A DNA stretch of 64,000 nt from Ciona intestinalis (taxonomy: Eukaryota; Chordata; Ascidiacea; Phlebobranchia; Cionidae), in assembly GCF_000224145.3 (NCBI RefSeq), contig NW_004190397.2, positions 43,033 to 107,032 of the forward strand, in the 5' to 3' direction. Shown here piece after piece: positions 34,067 to 49,061 of the stretch. How positions within the stretch are numbered: the first letter of the stretch is position 1; every line of letters begins with the position of its first letter. A model generated the notes under the pieces. It made no database searches. It was given only the letters and a program-made list of their open reading frames with translations, and was not told the origin of the DNA. A program made the translations under genes and the position numbers.

Positions 34067-34116
34067 NNNNNNNNNNNNNNNNNNNNNNNNNNNNNNNNNN
34101 NNNNNNNNNNNNNNNN
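34067..34116. other. Assembly gap (50 N)
   Basis: A run of 50 N upstream of the last recognisable nudC exon; missing nudC 5' exons are the likely content. A single N lies near 34147. Confidence 0.99.
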
Positions 34117-39380
<5,264 letters not shown>

Positions 39381-40331
39381 AAATAAAGATTTCAAATTTT
39401 TAGGTCCTTATTTTGATATTTACTTTTCACAATTGCAGTTTTATTAACTCAGTGTACTATAGACTATACCTGCATTTTAGTTTAATAACACTTAATTTTG
39501 TAAAAGCATAAATAGACCACAACAAAAATGAGCCACAGTTTAGCGATAACATTTTATTTTTTTACTAAATCAGTTTATTTTGCATGAATTTTCAGTGTTT
39601 CTTGATTGAATTGCAATAGTTGTATTCAGTATTAAACTGTCACTGTTTCAATATTTGCACATAGATAAATAAAAAGTCTTTATGTTTTAATTGTGATAAT
39701 GTAGCACAGTTGGTTAGCTTACATGCCGCTAACCGAGAGGTAATGGGTTCAAGGCTCTACGCTGCTACCATTGTGGGCGTATGTGTCCTTGGGCAAGACA
39801 CCCTGTGACAATAGCTTCAACCAAATGATCACCAATGAGTTATGCAAATTATCAGCCACATATAAAAAAATTCCCCTAAAGAAATATTATAACAGTAACA
39901 AACTTGTAAGCTGACACGAAGTGTTTGAAACAGATCACCTGTGTTCAACAACTCCATTTTATGGCCAAGCAAGGATAAAGTAACAAGTTACAAAAACGTC
40001 TAACAACACAAACATACAGTAAATTCAGGCACCTCTGGATAATTGAAAAGGTATAGTTATACCATGTGTGTTTTTATGAGCACAATACACATTTGGTCCA
40101 TTTATACAGCTAGTGCTCACTAGAAAAATATAATTACTTTATTCTGTCTATCTATTTACAATTATAACAGTGGTAAACAAATTAAAAACACAGAAAGAAA
40201 CAAAAAACACTGTTAAAACATACTAAAACTTATTTGGAAACACTTTTCCATTCAGATATATCATACATGGTGTATCTATGTACCTCATTCTTTTTTAACT
40301 TTATATTTGCATTATTGTTTGAAGGTATATT
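39381..40331. other. Intergenic region between convergent genes, with SINE
   Basis: A near-full plus-oriented SINE lies at about 39700-39990 (GCACAGTTGGTTAGCTTACATG, GGGTTCAAGGCTCTACGC, TGTCCTTGGGCAAGACACCC, AGGATAAAGTAACAAGTTAC). A second AATAAA for the C2HC gene lies at 39668-39673. Nothing else was seen. Confidence 0.7.
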
Positions 40332-41339
40332 CTAGCTGCTAGTTTTGGGTAAATGTCGTCTCTGTTCATGCTGTTTCATATTTCCTTTATCTGAGAAACG
40401 TTTCATACAAGTTTTGCATTGATATGGCTTCTCTCCAGTGTGAACTCGTTGGTGATATTTTAATTTAGTAGTTGTACTAAACGATTTTTGACATATTTCG
40501 CATTGATATGGCTTTTCACCAGTGTGAACCTTATGGTGTCTTGTTAGGATACCATTTGTAGAAAATGATCTATCACAAATATTGCATTGGTGGGGCTTCT
40601 CACCAGTGTGGACTTTTTGGTGACCTTTTAGGAAACTATTTTTCGCGAATGATTTTCCACAAATGTTACATTGATAAGGCTTTTCCCCAGTGTGGATTAA
40701 CTCGTGATTTTTTAAAACAGTATTTGAAATAAAAGATTTATCACAAACGTTACATTTGTACGGCTTATCTCCAGTGTGAGTACGTTGGTGAACTTTCAGA
40801 GCAGCGTGTTGGAAATACGCTTTGTCACATTTATCACACTTGAATGGTTTTATATTGTTATGTTCAGAATAATGTTTTATAAAATCTCTATGATGTTTGA
40901 AACCCTTTCCACAGAGTTTACACTCATGTGGTTTATCCCTATAGTGGATTAACACATGTCTAGAAAGGTTAGATTTGTGCTTAAAACATTTGCCACACTC
41001 ATCACATTTGTATTGTTTGTCTTCAGTATGTACTTTTCCATGAGACTTTATTTGAGAAACAGTAAAAAATGTTTTTTCACAGATTGAGCACTTGTATGAT
41101 TTTTCTTCTGTATGAAGGCTCCTATGCGATTTCATTAGTCCACGAGTGTGAAAACCTTTTTCACAAATATCGCATTTAAAAGGTTTTTCTCCAGTATGTG
41201 TTCTCAAATGGGGTACAAGCTGGTAATGAAAACGAAACTGTTTATCACAATATTTGCAGCAAGTTTCATTCTGTTCATTTTTTTCAATAGATTTCTTCAG
41301 CATTGACTTTGAAGTTGCTTTAGGCATTTTAAAAACCAA
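40332..41339 (-). CDS. C2H2 zinc-finger protein, array copy 1 (11 fingers)
   Basis: A single coding exon of 335 residues. A short basic N-terminus leads into about 11 consecutive C-x2-C-x12-H-x3-H fingers joined by TGEKP-type linkers (CCKYCDKQF, CDICEKGF through CKTCMKRF) and a short HLPKTSS tail. No KRAB, SCAN, BTB or ZAD domain is seen. It is presumably a nuclear sequence-specific DNA-binding regulator; its target is unknown. The open frame starts MVFKMPK, but most paralogues begin at MPK or MSE, so the second ATG (41327) is the better start. A TTTGCAG/GA acceptor lies 33 bp upstream of the first ATG. Confidence 0.92.
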   Translation of the reverse strand: MVFKMPKATSKSMLKKSIEKNEQNETCCKYCDKQFRFHYQLVPHLRTHTGEKPFKCDICEKGFHTRGLMKSHRSLHTEEKSYKCSICEKTFFTVSQIKSHGKVHTEDKQYKCDECGKCFKHKSNLSRHVLIHYRDKPHECKLCGKGFKHHRDFIKHYSEHNNIKPFKCDKCDKAYFQHAALKVHQRTHTGDKPYKCNVCDKSFISNTVLKNHELIHTGEKPYQCNICGKSFAKNSFLKGHQKVHTGEKPHQCNICDRSFSTNGILTRHHKVHTGEKPYQCEICQKSFSTTTKLKYHQRVHTGEKPYQCKTCMKRFSDKGNMKQHEQRRHLPKTSS

Positions 41340-41672
41340 TTGAAAGTTATAAGTTTATAAAGTAACTAAGTCCTGCAAATAGGTATGTGTAACTTTCCAA
41401 TATAAATAGTAAGTATTGTTTAAAATTTGAAAGCAAAATATTGCACAAAATATCAACACCTCATCATTGCAGGTACATTTGTCAATATAAACTTGAATAA
41501 ATAACAGTATTTACATTGTTAAGTAGCTAAATAAATAAGACAAAAACATTACAAATTTTTAGAAACTTTTTTTAAATAAACTTGACTGAATACAAATATC
41601 TACATTGTCAGGTAGCTGAATAAATAAATAAGAAGAACAAGTCCAAGTTTGGAAGCAAAAGTGAGTTATGCT

Positions 41673-42920
41673 CTAGTTATCCGTTTTGGGTAAATGCGTC
41701 TTTTCATGCCGTTCCATAGTTCGCTTTTCCCGGAAGCTTTTGTTGCAGGTTTTGCATTGATATGGCTTCTCTCCAGTGTGGACTGAGTGGTGATCTCTTA
41801 GGGTTCTATTTGACGCAAACAATTTGTCGCAAATGTTGCATTGATATGGCTTCTCACCAGTGTGGGTTCTTTCATGACTCTTTAAGTTACTGCTTGCAGA
41901 AAACGCCCTTTCACAAAGGTCACATTTGTATGGCTTCTCCCCAGTATGAAATTTTTGGTGGATTTTCAAGTTACTGCTTCTTGTAAACGCTTTTTCACAA
42001 AGGTTGCATTTGTATGGCCTCTGACCACTGTGGAGTCTTTGGTGATCTCTTAAGTGGCTGTTTGTAGTAAACAGTCTTTCACAAATGTTGCATTGATACG
42101 CCTTCTTTCCAGTGTGTACTGCTTGGTGATCCCTTAATGTTCTATTTGCGGCAAATGATTTTTCACAAAGTTTGCATTGGTATGGCTTTTCACCAGTGTG
42201 CATTCTTTGGTGAGACTTTAGGTGACCGTTTGTGGTAAACGCTTTTTCACAAATGTTACATATGTATGGCTTCTCACCAGTGTGGGTTCTTTGGTGAATT
42301 TTCAAGCTACTATTACCAGAAAAAGACTTTTTACAAATGTTGCATTTGTACGGCCTTTTCCGTGTATGAAGGCAGTGATGAGCTGCTAAGTCTGTCTGTT
42401 CGAAATATGCTTCGTCACATTCACCACATTTAAATAGTTTTGTGTTAGTGTGGACAAAATAATGTCTTGTTAAAGCTGTATGGTGAGTGTAACTCTTTCC
42501 ACAAAGTTTACACTCATATGGTTTATCTTTATAGTGAATGTACATAACATGTCTTTTCATGTTCGACTTTAGTTTAAAATACTTGTCACATATATCACAT
42601 TTGTATGGTTTCTCTTCTGTGTGAACTTTTTCATGGGTTTTTAGATCAGATACAGTGCGAAATCTTTTTTTACATTTTATGCATTCAAATGGCTTTTTAT
42701 CTTCATGAATTTTCTCATGATTTTTCAAGTGTCCAGGACCATGAAAACATTTTTCACAAATATCGCACTTAAAAGGTTTCTCTCCAGTATGTGTCCTCAA
42801 ATGGGTTACAAGCATGTAGGGAAAACGAAACATTTTATCACAATATTTACAGCAAATTTCTTTCTGTTTAGTTTTTTTCTTAGATTTCTTTAGCGTTGAA
42901 TTTAAAGTAACTTCGGACAT
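41673..42920 (-). CDS. C2H2 zinc-finger protein, array copy 2 (14 fingers)
   Basis: The longest member, 415 residues in one exon. It begins MSEVTLNSTLKKSKKKTKQ and has about 14 fingers. The first six follow the order shared by the array, including SNMKRHVMYIHYKDKPYECK and the next two fingers. The rest (SGNSSLKIHQRTH, ASSNLKSHERTH, ASNRTLRDHHSVH) are extra repeats, probably from local duplication of single fingers. It ends HEKTHLPKTDN. The acceptor TTTTGCAG/GG lies 55 bp upstream. Confidence 0.93.
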   Translation of the reverse strand: MSEVTLNSTLKKSKKKTKQKEICCKYCDKMFRFPYMLVTHLRTHTGEKPFKCDICEKCFHGPGHLKNHEKIHEDKKPFECIKCKKRFRTVSDLKTHEKVHTEEKPYKCDICDKYFKLKSNMKRHVMYIHYKDKPYECKLCGKSYTHHTALTRHYFVHTNTKLFKCGECDEAYFEQTDLAAHHCLHTRKRPYKCNICKKSFSGNSSLKIHQRTHTGEKPYICNICEKAFTTNGHLKSHQRMHTGEKPYQCKLCEKSFAANRTLRDHQAVHTGKKAYQCNICERLFTTNSHLRDHQRLHSGQRPYKCNLCEKAFTRSSNLKIHQKFHTGEKPYKCDLCERAFSASSNLKSHERTHTGEKPYQCNICDKLFASNRTLRDHHSVHTGEKPYQCKTCNKSFREKRTMERHEKTHLPKTDN

Positions 42921-42973
42921 TTTTCAAAATCCACTTGACACTTAAAAGTTAGTAAAAAATGTGATCTATTAAG

Positions 42974-42990
42974 CCCTGCAAAATAAATGT
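42974..42990 (-). promoter_or_regulatory. Conserved 3' splice acceptor upstream of zinc-finger copy 2
   Basis: On the minus strand ACATTTATTTTGCAG/GGCTTA stands 55 bp upstream of the ATG. Equivalent acceptors (last exon base on the left) occur at 41372, 44263, 45589, 47182 and 48441 for copies 1, 3, 4, 5 and 6. They imply a spliced 5' leader, either a cis 5'UTR intron or spliced-leader trans-splicing, which is common in Ciona. Confidence 0.6.
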
Positions 42991-43225
42991 ACATGAATAA
43001 CTGGTAATTTTAAAGAGTTATTACATAATAATATCAGTGGTTAAAATATAAAAAGTATTAAGTAACAAAATGGGGACTACATGGGAAAAATTTTGTCCGC
43101 AAATTATTTAGGACAGTTCTATAAACTGTCAATTAGTTAAATTTGTAAAACACAATATCACTAAAATTTCAACAGTATATTATATTAATTTTGTAGGTTT
43201 TGGAAATGTGCTTTTTTAGGTTGTT

Positions 43226-44212
43226 TTATATTTTTTCTCCAGTGTGGATTCGTTGATGATGTATTAGAGTACGTTTTGCAGCAAATGATTTGTCGCAAAT
43301 GTTGCATTGAAACGGCTTCTCACCACTGTGGGTTATTTGATGGCTCTTTAATTGACTATTTGAAGTAAACGATTTGTCACAAGCGCTACATTTGAATGGC
43401 TTATCTCCAGAATGAGTGCGTTGGTGAACTATCAGGCCAGCCTCTTGTAAATATGCTTTGTCACATTTATCACACTTGAATGGTTTCATATTCTTATGTT
43501 GGGTATAATGTGCCTTTAAATCTTTATTTTGCATGAATCCCTTTCCACACAGTTTACACTCATAAGGTTTTTCTCTATAATGGAGTAACATATGCCTATC
43601 CAAGTTCGAGTTGCTAGGAAAAGACTTGTCACATAAAGAACATTTGTATGGCTTCTTTTCAGTATGAGAGCGTTGGTGTATTATAAAGTCAGCCTCTCGG
43701 TAATATGCTCTGTAACATTCGCTGCACTTAAATGGTTTCTTGCTATGCACAGTATAATGTTTGATTAAATCAAAGCGTTCTGTAAAACCCTTTCTACACA
43801 GTTTACACTCAAAGGGTTTCTCTCTATAGTGGATTGACATATGTTTATACATGTTGGAGTTGTGCTTAAAGGACTTGTCACATATTTCACATTTGTATGG
43901 TTTCTCTTCTGTATGTACTTGTTCATGTCTTTTTGCAGCAGAAAGAGTGCGAAATGTTTTGTTACATTTTTCACATTTGTATGGCTTTTCACCTTTATGA
44001 ATGTTTTTGTGAGTTTTCAAAATTGTAGGGCTATGATAAGCCTTTTCACAAATATCGCACTTAAACGGTTTTTCTCCAGTATGTGTCCTCACGTGAATAA
44101 CAAGTTTGGAATGACAATTGTACACCTTGTCGCAGTATTTGCAGCAAATTTCTTTCTGTTTAGTTTTTCTACTGAATTTCTTTAGCACTGACTTTGAACT
44201 GACTTCAGACAT
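43226..44212 (-). CDS. C2H2 zinc-finger protein, array copy 3 (C-terminally short)
   Basis: 328 residues with about 11 fingers, starting MSEVSSKSVLKKFSRKTKQ. It stops at HTGEKI, where all paralogues continue into one more finger and an HLPK tail. Just past the stop, the same frame reads NNLKKHISKT, resembling the missing MKRHEKTHLPKT end. A small deletion and stop have therefore probably removed the last finger. Finger 5-9 modules occur twice (RDKP/REKPYECKLC-type followed by KPFKCDKCDKAY-type), a block duplication absent from most copies. Confidence 0.9.
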   Translation of the reverse strand: MSEVSSKSVLKKFSRKTKQKEICCKYCDKVYNCHSKLVIHVRTHTGEKPFKCDICEKAYHSPTILKTHKNIHKGEKPYKCEKCNKTFRTLSAAKRHEQVHTEEKPYKCEICDKSFKHNSNMYKHMSIHYREKPFECKLCRKGFTERFDLIKHYTVHSKKPFKCSECYRAYYREADFIIHQRSHTEKKPYKCSLCDKSFPSNSNLDRHMLLHYREKPYECKLCGKGFMQNKDLKAHYTQHKNMKPFKCDKCDKAYLQEAGLIVHQRTHSGDKPFKCSACDKSFTSNSQLKSHQITHSGEKPFQCNICDKSFAAKRTLIHHQRIHTGEKI

Positions 44213-44617
44213 TTTTGGAATTCACTTAAAGTTTAATATAACTTAAAATTAGTGAATTGAACCCTGCAAATAAATGTACATGATTAATTGCGTTTTTAAA
44301 AATTATGAAAAAGATTAAATGATTAGTTAAAACTTGATTGTCAAATAATGTCACTAATTAGTGCATGAAAACTTGTCTTTAAAACACATAAATTAAGGCA
44401 AGTAATTAATTGGTCAATAAGTTGGATTGGCAAGATAAAAACTATCTAAAAATTTGTCAAAAAAATTAAATGATTAGTTAAAACTGGACTATCAAATAAT
44501 GTCACTAACTGGGGCTGAAAACTTGTCTTAAAAACATATAGGCCAAGTATTTAAATTGTCAGTTGGCTTTTCAGGACAAAAACTGGTTGAAATTTTACAG
44601 GCAAAGTTTAGTTATAT

Positions 44618-45526
44618 TTATGACACAGGGCTCGGTAAATGCGTCTTCTCGTGCTGGTTTAGATTTCCTTTGTGTCCAAACCTTTTATCACAAATTTTGC
44701 ATTGAAATGGCTTTTCACCTGTGTGCATTCTTTGGTGCATCATTAGGTTACCACTTAGAGAAAACAATTTGTCACAATATTTACATTGAAATGCCTTCTC
44801 TCCAGTGTGAATTGTTTCGTGGCTTCTTAAGGAGCGATTTGCTGCAAATGATTTTTCACAATAGGCACACTTGAATGGCTTCTCACCAGTGTGGGTTCTA
44901 TGGTGATTTTTTAAGAGACCATTTGAAGTAAACGATTTTTCACAATAGTTGCATTTGTAGGGCTTTTCACCAGTATGAGTGAATTTGTGAACTGTCAGAC
45001 CAGCTTCTTGAAAATATGCTTTGTCACATTTATCACACTTAAATGGTTTCATATTCTTATGTTCAGAATAATGTGCTTTTAACTCTTTGTTTCGTGTGAA
45101 ACCCTTTCCACACAGTTTACACTCACAGGGTTTATCTCTATAATGAATGAACATGTGTCTATACATGTTCGAGTTACTGGTAAAAGACTTGTCACAAATA
45201 TCACATTTGTATGGTTTGTCTTCCACGTGTAATTTGATATGCTTGTTTATAGCTTTAACAGTGCGGAATTTTTTTTGACATGTTTCACATTCGTATGGCA
45301 TTTCATCTGAATGAATAATCTTGTGACATTTCATAAGTGTAAGACTATGAAAAGCTTTTTCGCAAATATCGCACTTGAAAGGTTTTTCTCCAGTATGTGT
45401 CCTCAAGTGAACAACAAGTAATGCAGGGTAATCATACACTTTGTCACAATACTTGCACTGGTTAATTTTCTCTTTAGTTTGTCCACTAGATTTCTTTGGC
45501 ACTGACTTTAAAGTGACTTTAGACAT
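44618..45526 (-). CDS. C2H2 zinc-finger protein, array copy 4 (10 fingers)
   Basis: 302 residues, starting MSKVTLKSVPKKSSGQTKE. The order is YCDKVY, ICEKAF, TCQKKF, ICDKSF, LCGKGF, KCDKAY, two YCEKSF, YCDKLF, ICDKRF, then HEKTHLPSPVS. It is the only copy whose C-terminal fingers use C-x-YCEKSF knuckles. The finger-1 start lacks the CC pair of its sisters (NQCKYCDK). An acceptor TTTTGCAG/GG lies 63 bp upstream. Confidence 0.92.
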   Translation of the reverse strand: MSKVTLKSVPKKSSGQTKEKINQCKYCDKVYDYPALLVVHLRTHTGEKPFKCDICEKAFHSLTLMKCHKIIHSDEMPYECETCQKKFRTVKAINKHIKLHVEDKPYKCDICDKSFTSNSNMYRHMFIHYRDKPCECKLCGKGFTRNKELKAHYSEHKNMKPFKCDKCDKAYFQEAGLTVHKFTHTGEKPYKCNYCEKSFTSNGLLKNHHRTHTGEKPFKCAYCEKSFAANRSLRSHETIHTGEKAFQCKYCDKLFSLSGNLMMHQRMHTGEKPFQCKICDKRFGHKGNLNQHEKTHLPSPVS

Positions 45527-45824
45527 TTTTTAAATTTTGCCTAACAGTTAAAAGTAAATGAATGAAAGTCTAAATTGGTAAATTAATCCCTGCAAAAGTA
45601 ATTTTGTTTAATTAACTAAAATCTTAAATGATTTATAAAATTTGACAATGTAATAACTATGGAAAATATTGTCGAAACATCATTGTTGGTAAATTTGTCA
45701 ATAAAATACAATTGAAGACAAATAAAAATACAATTAAAGACAAGTATATATAGTGTATACACATTGTCATAATATATGAACTAATTCGACATAGAATAAT
45801 TTTGGTAGCAAAAGTCAGTTTTAT

Positions 45825-46125
45825 AAAATAAATGTAAAAATACTTTTTCCATGCGTGGCCAGAAAACCGCAGTCATTAAACACCGTTGTTTTGTTTCATA
45901 CACCTTGTGCCAGCTTACGAGTTACCAAGTATGTTACTTTTTCAGTAATTTTTTTATGTGCGGCTGATGATTTAGATAAACTATTAGTGACCACTGGGTT
46001 GAAGCAATTGTCGCTCAGTGTCCTACTCAAGGACACGTACGTCTGCAATGGTAGCAGCGTTGGGCCTTGAACCGATTACATCTTGGTTAGAGGTAGGCGC
46101 GCTAACCAACTGTGCTAAAGAGCCT
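45825..46125 (-). mobile_element. SINE copy abutting a zinc-finger stop codon
   Basis: Near-full copy: ATAAATGTAAAAATACTTTT, GTGCCAGCTTACGAGTTACC, ACCACTGGGTTGAAGCAATT, then head complement GCGCGCTAACCAACTGTGC. Its tRNA-like end lies only a few bases from the stop codon (46128-46130) of zinc-finger copy 5, so it forms part of that gene's 3' UTR or removed the original one. Confidence 0.8.
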
Positions 46126-46127
46126 AT

Positions 46128-47120
46128 TTATGCTGCAGGTTTAGGTAAATGTATCTTTTCATGCCTTCTCATATGTCCTTTATCTGAAAAACGTTTCTTG
46201 CAAGTTTTGCATTGAAATGGCTTCTCTCCAGTGTGAACTCTTTGGTGGTTCTTTAATGTACCATTTGCAGTAAACGATTTGTCACAAATGTCACATTTGA
46301 ATGGTTTCTCACCAGTGTGAACCAAATGGTGAACCTTTAAGTTACGATTTGTAGCAAACGATTTATCACAAATGTTGCATTTGTACGGTCTCTCACCATT
46401 GTGAACTGCTTGGTGATGACTTAAAGTACTATATAAAGCGAATGATTTATCACAGATTTCGCATTTAAATGGCTTTTCGCCAGTGTGAACGATTTGGTGA
46501 TTCTTTAAGACACCATTTGTAGAAAACGATTTATCACATATGTTGCATGTGTATGGTCTTTCTCCTGTATGAACACGCTGGTGAACTTTTAATTCAGTCT
46601 GCCGAGCATAGGCTTTATCACATTTATTACACTTGAATTGTTTAATGTTGTTGTGACCGGAATAATGTATTTTAAAATCTTTATGGTCCGTGAAACCCTT
46701 TCCGCACAGTTTACACTCATAAGGTTTTTCCCTATAATGAATAAACATATGTCTATACAAGCTCGCTTTTGCCTTAAAGTTTTTGTCGCATATTTCACAC
46801 TTGTGTGGTTTCTCTTCTGTATGTACCTTTTCATGTGCATGTAGATGAGAAATATAGTGGAATGATTTTTCACATTTCAAGCATTTGAATTGCTTTTTTT
46901 CTTTATGAAATCTCTTGTGATTTTTCAGAATTGCGGGTGTATGAAAACTTTTTCCACAGACATCGCACTTAAAAGGTTTTTCTCCAGTATGCTTTCTTAA
47001 GTGAGCAACAAGCAGGGAAGGATATTTATACACCTTGTCACAGTATTCACAGCAATTATCTTTTGATTTAGCCTTACCATTAGATTTCTTTGGCACTGAC
47101 TTTGAACTGACTTCAGACAT
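46128..47120 (-). CDS. C2H2 zinc-finger protein, array copy 5 (11 fingers)
   Basis: 330 residues in one exon, beginning MSEVSSKSVPKKSNGKAK, about 11 fingers, ending HEKIHLPKPAA. Fingers 7-10 are nearly identical ICDKSF modules (STNGVLKNHQIVH, ALYSTLSHHQAVH, ATNRNLKVHHLVH, TANGTLKNHQRVH) that differ mainly at helix positions expected to contact DNA. The start and the acceptor TTTTACAG/GA, 62 bp upstream, match the other copies. Confidence 0.93.
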   Translation of the reverse strand: MSEVSSKSVPKKSNGKAKSKDNCCEYCDKVYKYPSLLVAHLRKHTGEKPFKCDVCGKSFHTPAILKNHKRFHKEKKQFKCLKCEKSFHYISHLHAHEKVHTEEKPHKCEICDKNFKAKASLYRHMFIHYREKPYECKLCGKGFTDHKDFKIHYSGHNNIKQFKCNKCDKAYARQTELKVHQRVHTGERPYTCNICDKSFSTNGVLKNHQIVHTGEKPFKCEICDKSFALYSTLSHHQAVHNGERPYKCNICDKSFATNRNLKVHHLVHTGEKPFKCDICDKSFTANGTLKNHQRVHTGEKPFQCKTCKKRFSDKGHMRRHEKIHLPKPAA

Positions 47121-47448
47121 TTTTCAAAATTTGTTTAACAGTTAAGAAAAAACTAATACTAGTTTAAATAGGGAACTAACTCCTGTAAAAAGATGTACAT
47201 GTTTAATTTCACAGTACGTGCTTAATTTTACAATAAAAAAACAATTAATCTTAAATAATCAATTAAATTTGACAACCGAACCTGAATGGAATGAGTATAA
47301 AAATAAGGTCACCACATCATTGTAAAAAAAGGCAATTAAAACATTAATTAGAAAAGGTATTTACATTGACAGGTAGATAAATAAGTAACAAATTTTACAG
47401 ACTACAACATGGTAAAATTTTAGTAGCAAAGATAGTTTCATTTAGGCT

Positions 47449-48355
47449 TTAGCTTTTGGATAAATGCAACTTTTCATGTCGTTTCATGTTGCATCGGTCT
47501 CGGAAACTTTTCATGCAAGTTTTGCATTGAAATGGCTTCTCTCCAGTGTGAACTCTTTGGTGTCCTCTTAAGGTAGCTCTTGCAGTGAACGACTTTTCAC
47601 AAATGTTACATTTGAATGGCTTCTCACTAGCGTGAACTACTTGGTGGACCCTTACAGTCTCTTTTGTGGAGAACGATTTATCACAAATTTTGCATTGATA
47701 AGGCTTTTCCCCAGTGTGAGTTCTTTGGTGATTTTTCAAGCCAATGTTTACAGTAAACGATTTTTCACAAATGTTGCATTTGTACGGCTTTTCCCCTGTG
47801 TGGACACGTTGATGGGTTGTCAAATGAGCCTGTCGAAAATAAGCTTTGTCACATTTATCACACTTGAATGGTTTAACGTTGTTGTGGACAAAATGATGTA
47901 CTTTTAAATTATTATATTGTGTGAAGCCCTTTCCACACAGTTTACACTCATATGTTTTATCTTTATAGTGAATGTACATAACATGCCTGTTCAAGTACGT
48001 CTTTGTCTTAAAGGACTTGTCACATATATCACATTTGTATGGTTTCTCTTCTGTGTGTATTTTTTCATGGATTTTTAGATAGGAAAGAGTTTGAAATGTT
48101 TTTTCACATTGTAAGCATTTGAATAGTGTGTTTTTTTTCATGAATTTTTTCATGGCTTATCAAAAGTGTACGGCTATAAAAACCTTTTTCACAAACTTCG
48201 CACTTAAAAGGTTTCTCTCCAGTATGTGTTCTCAAATGAACTATAAGCAGGCAAGGATATCGAAACTTCTTGTCGCAATATTTGCAGCAAGTTTCATTCT
48301 GTTCGGTTTTTCCACTGGATTTCTTCAGCATTGACTTTATAGTTACTTTGGGCAT
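47449..48355 (-). pseudogene. C2H2 zinc-finger protein, array copy 6, frameshifted
   Basis: The 5' part (48104-48355) codes [19 protein letters not shown] and two fingers, then leaves frame at an eight-A run near 48129-48136. The other frame (47449-48153) carries the following eight fingers to HEKLHLSKS. Removing one A would give HEKIHEKNTLFKC, the same length as HEKIHEDKKPFEC in copy 2. It is either a true lesion in a host gene or a homopolymer assembly error; the remaining fingers look undamaged, which favours the second or a very recent event. Confidence 0.8.
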
Positions 48356-48524
48356 TTTTCAACATCACTTAAACTTTGTAGTAATTTTATACATTATTTA
48401 AAATCGGCTTAATAGTTAGGTTTTCATTGGTGAGTCGAGCCCTGCAAATAAATCTACAAAATCAATTGTACGAAATGTAAACAAACTCAAAATCCTATGC
48501 AATTGTTTAAAAATTGACATATAG

Positions 48525-48585
48525 TACTGTAGGGTAAGATGGGACAATTTTAGCACATAATATCCAAAAATTGTTCATGCTTTCC
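48525..48585 (-). mobile_element. MITE end remnant
   Basis: AGTACTGTAGGGTAAGATGG and AGCACATAATATCCAAAAAT only, from the GGTAAG subfamily. A SINE 3' fragment follows at about 48800-48935 (GGCTGGTACAGGATGTATG, TATAACGACTAAC). Confidence 0.6.
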
Positions 48586-49061
48586 TCGGCATAAACTTTT
48601 ATCTTCTAAAACTTATGGTTACCTTGAACTTAAAAAAGGTAGGTGCCTATGGGTGGACTAAGTCTAAAATATACAATAATAAATGTGATTTGGCATTGAT
48701 TGAGTACATGAACATAATAGATCCATAATGTACTGGACAAGCAGGTAACACAAAAACCAAATAGATCTTATGTTGCTACATTAAAATGTTAAAACACATG
48801 TAAGAAAAATCCAAAAAAAATAATCACCTACAGCTACAAAGTAACACACATCGTAGGCTGGTACAGGATGTATGAACACACGTGTTATAACGACTAACAT
48901 TTACCATCCACGTGGGGATAAAGTAGGTTACATTCATTCAATCAATTATGTACGAAAATTGAAACTCTAACAAGATTGAGTATTAATAAGAATTCCTACA
49001 ACACCAATGAAGAAAAATTAACAATTTAACTCAGAAAAAAATGGTGAAATTAGGTGCAAAA

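Noticed and set aside
41762-48334. Several plus-strand frames of 60-115 codons across the zinc-finger array
   Set aside because: Complements of C2H2 finger coding sequence, recurring at the same finger positions in each copy.
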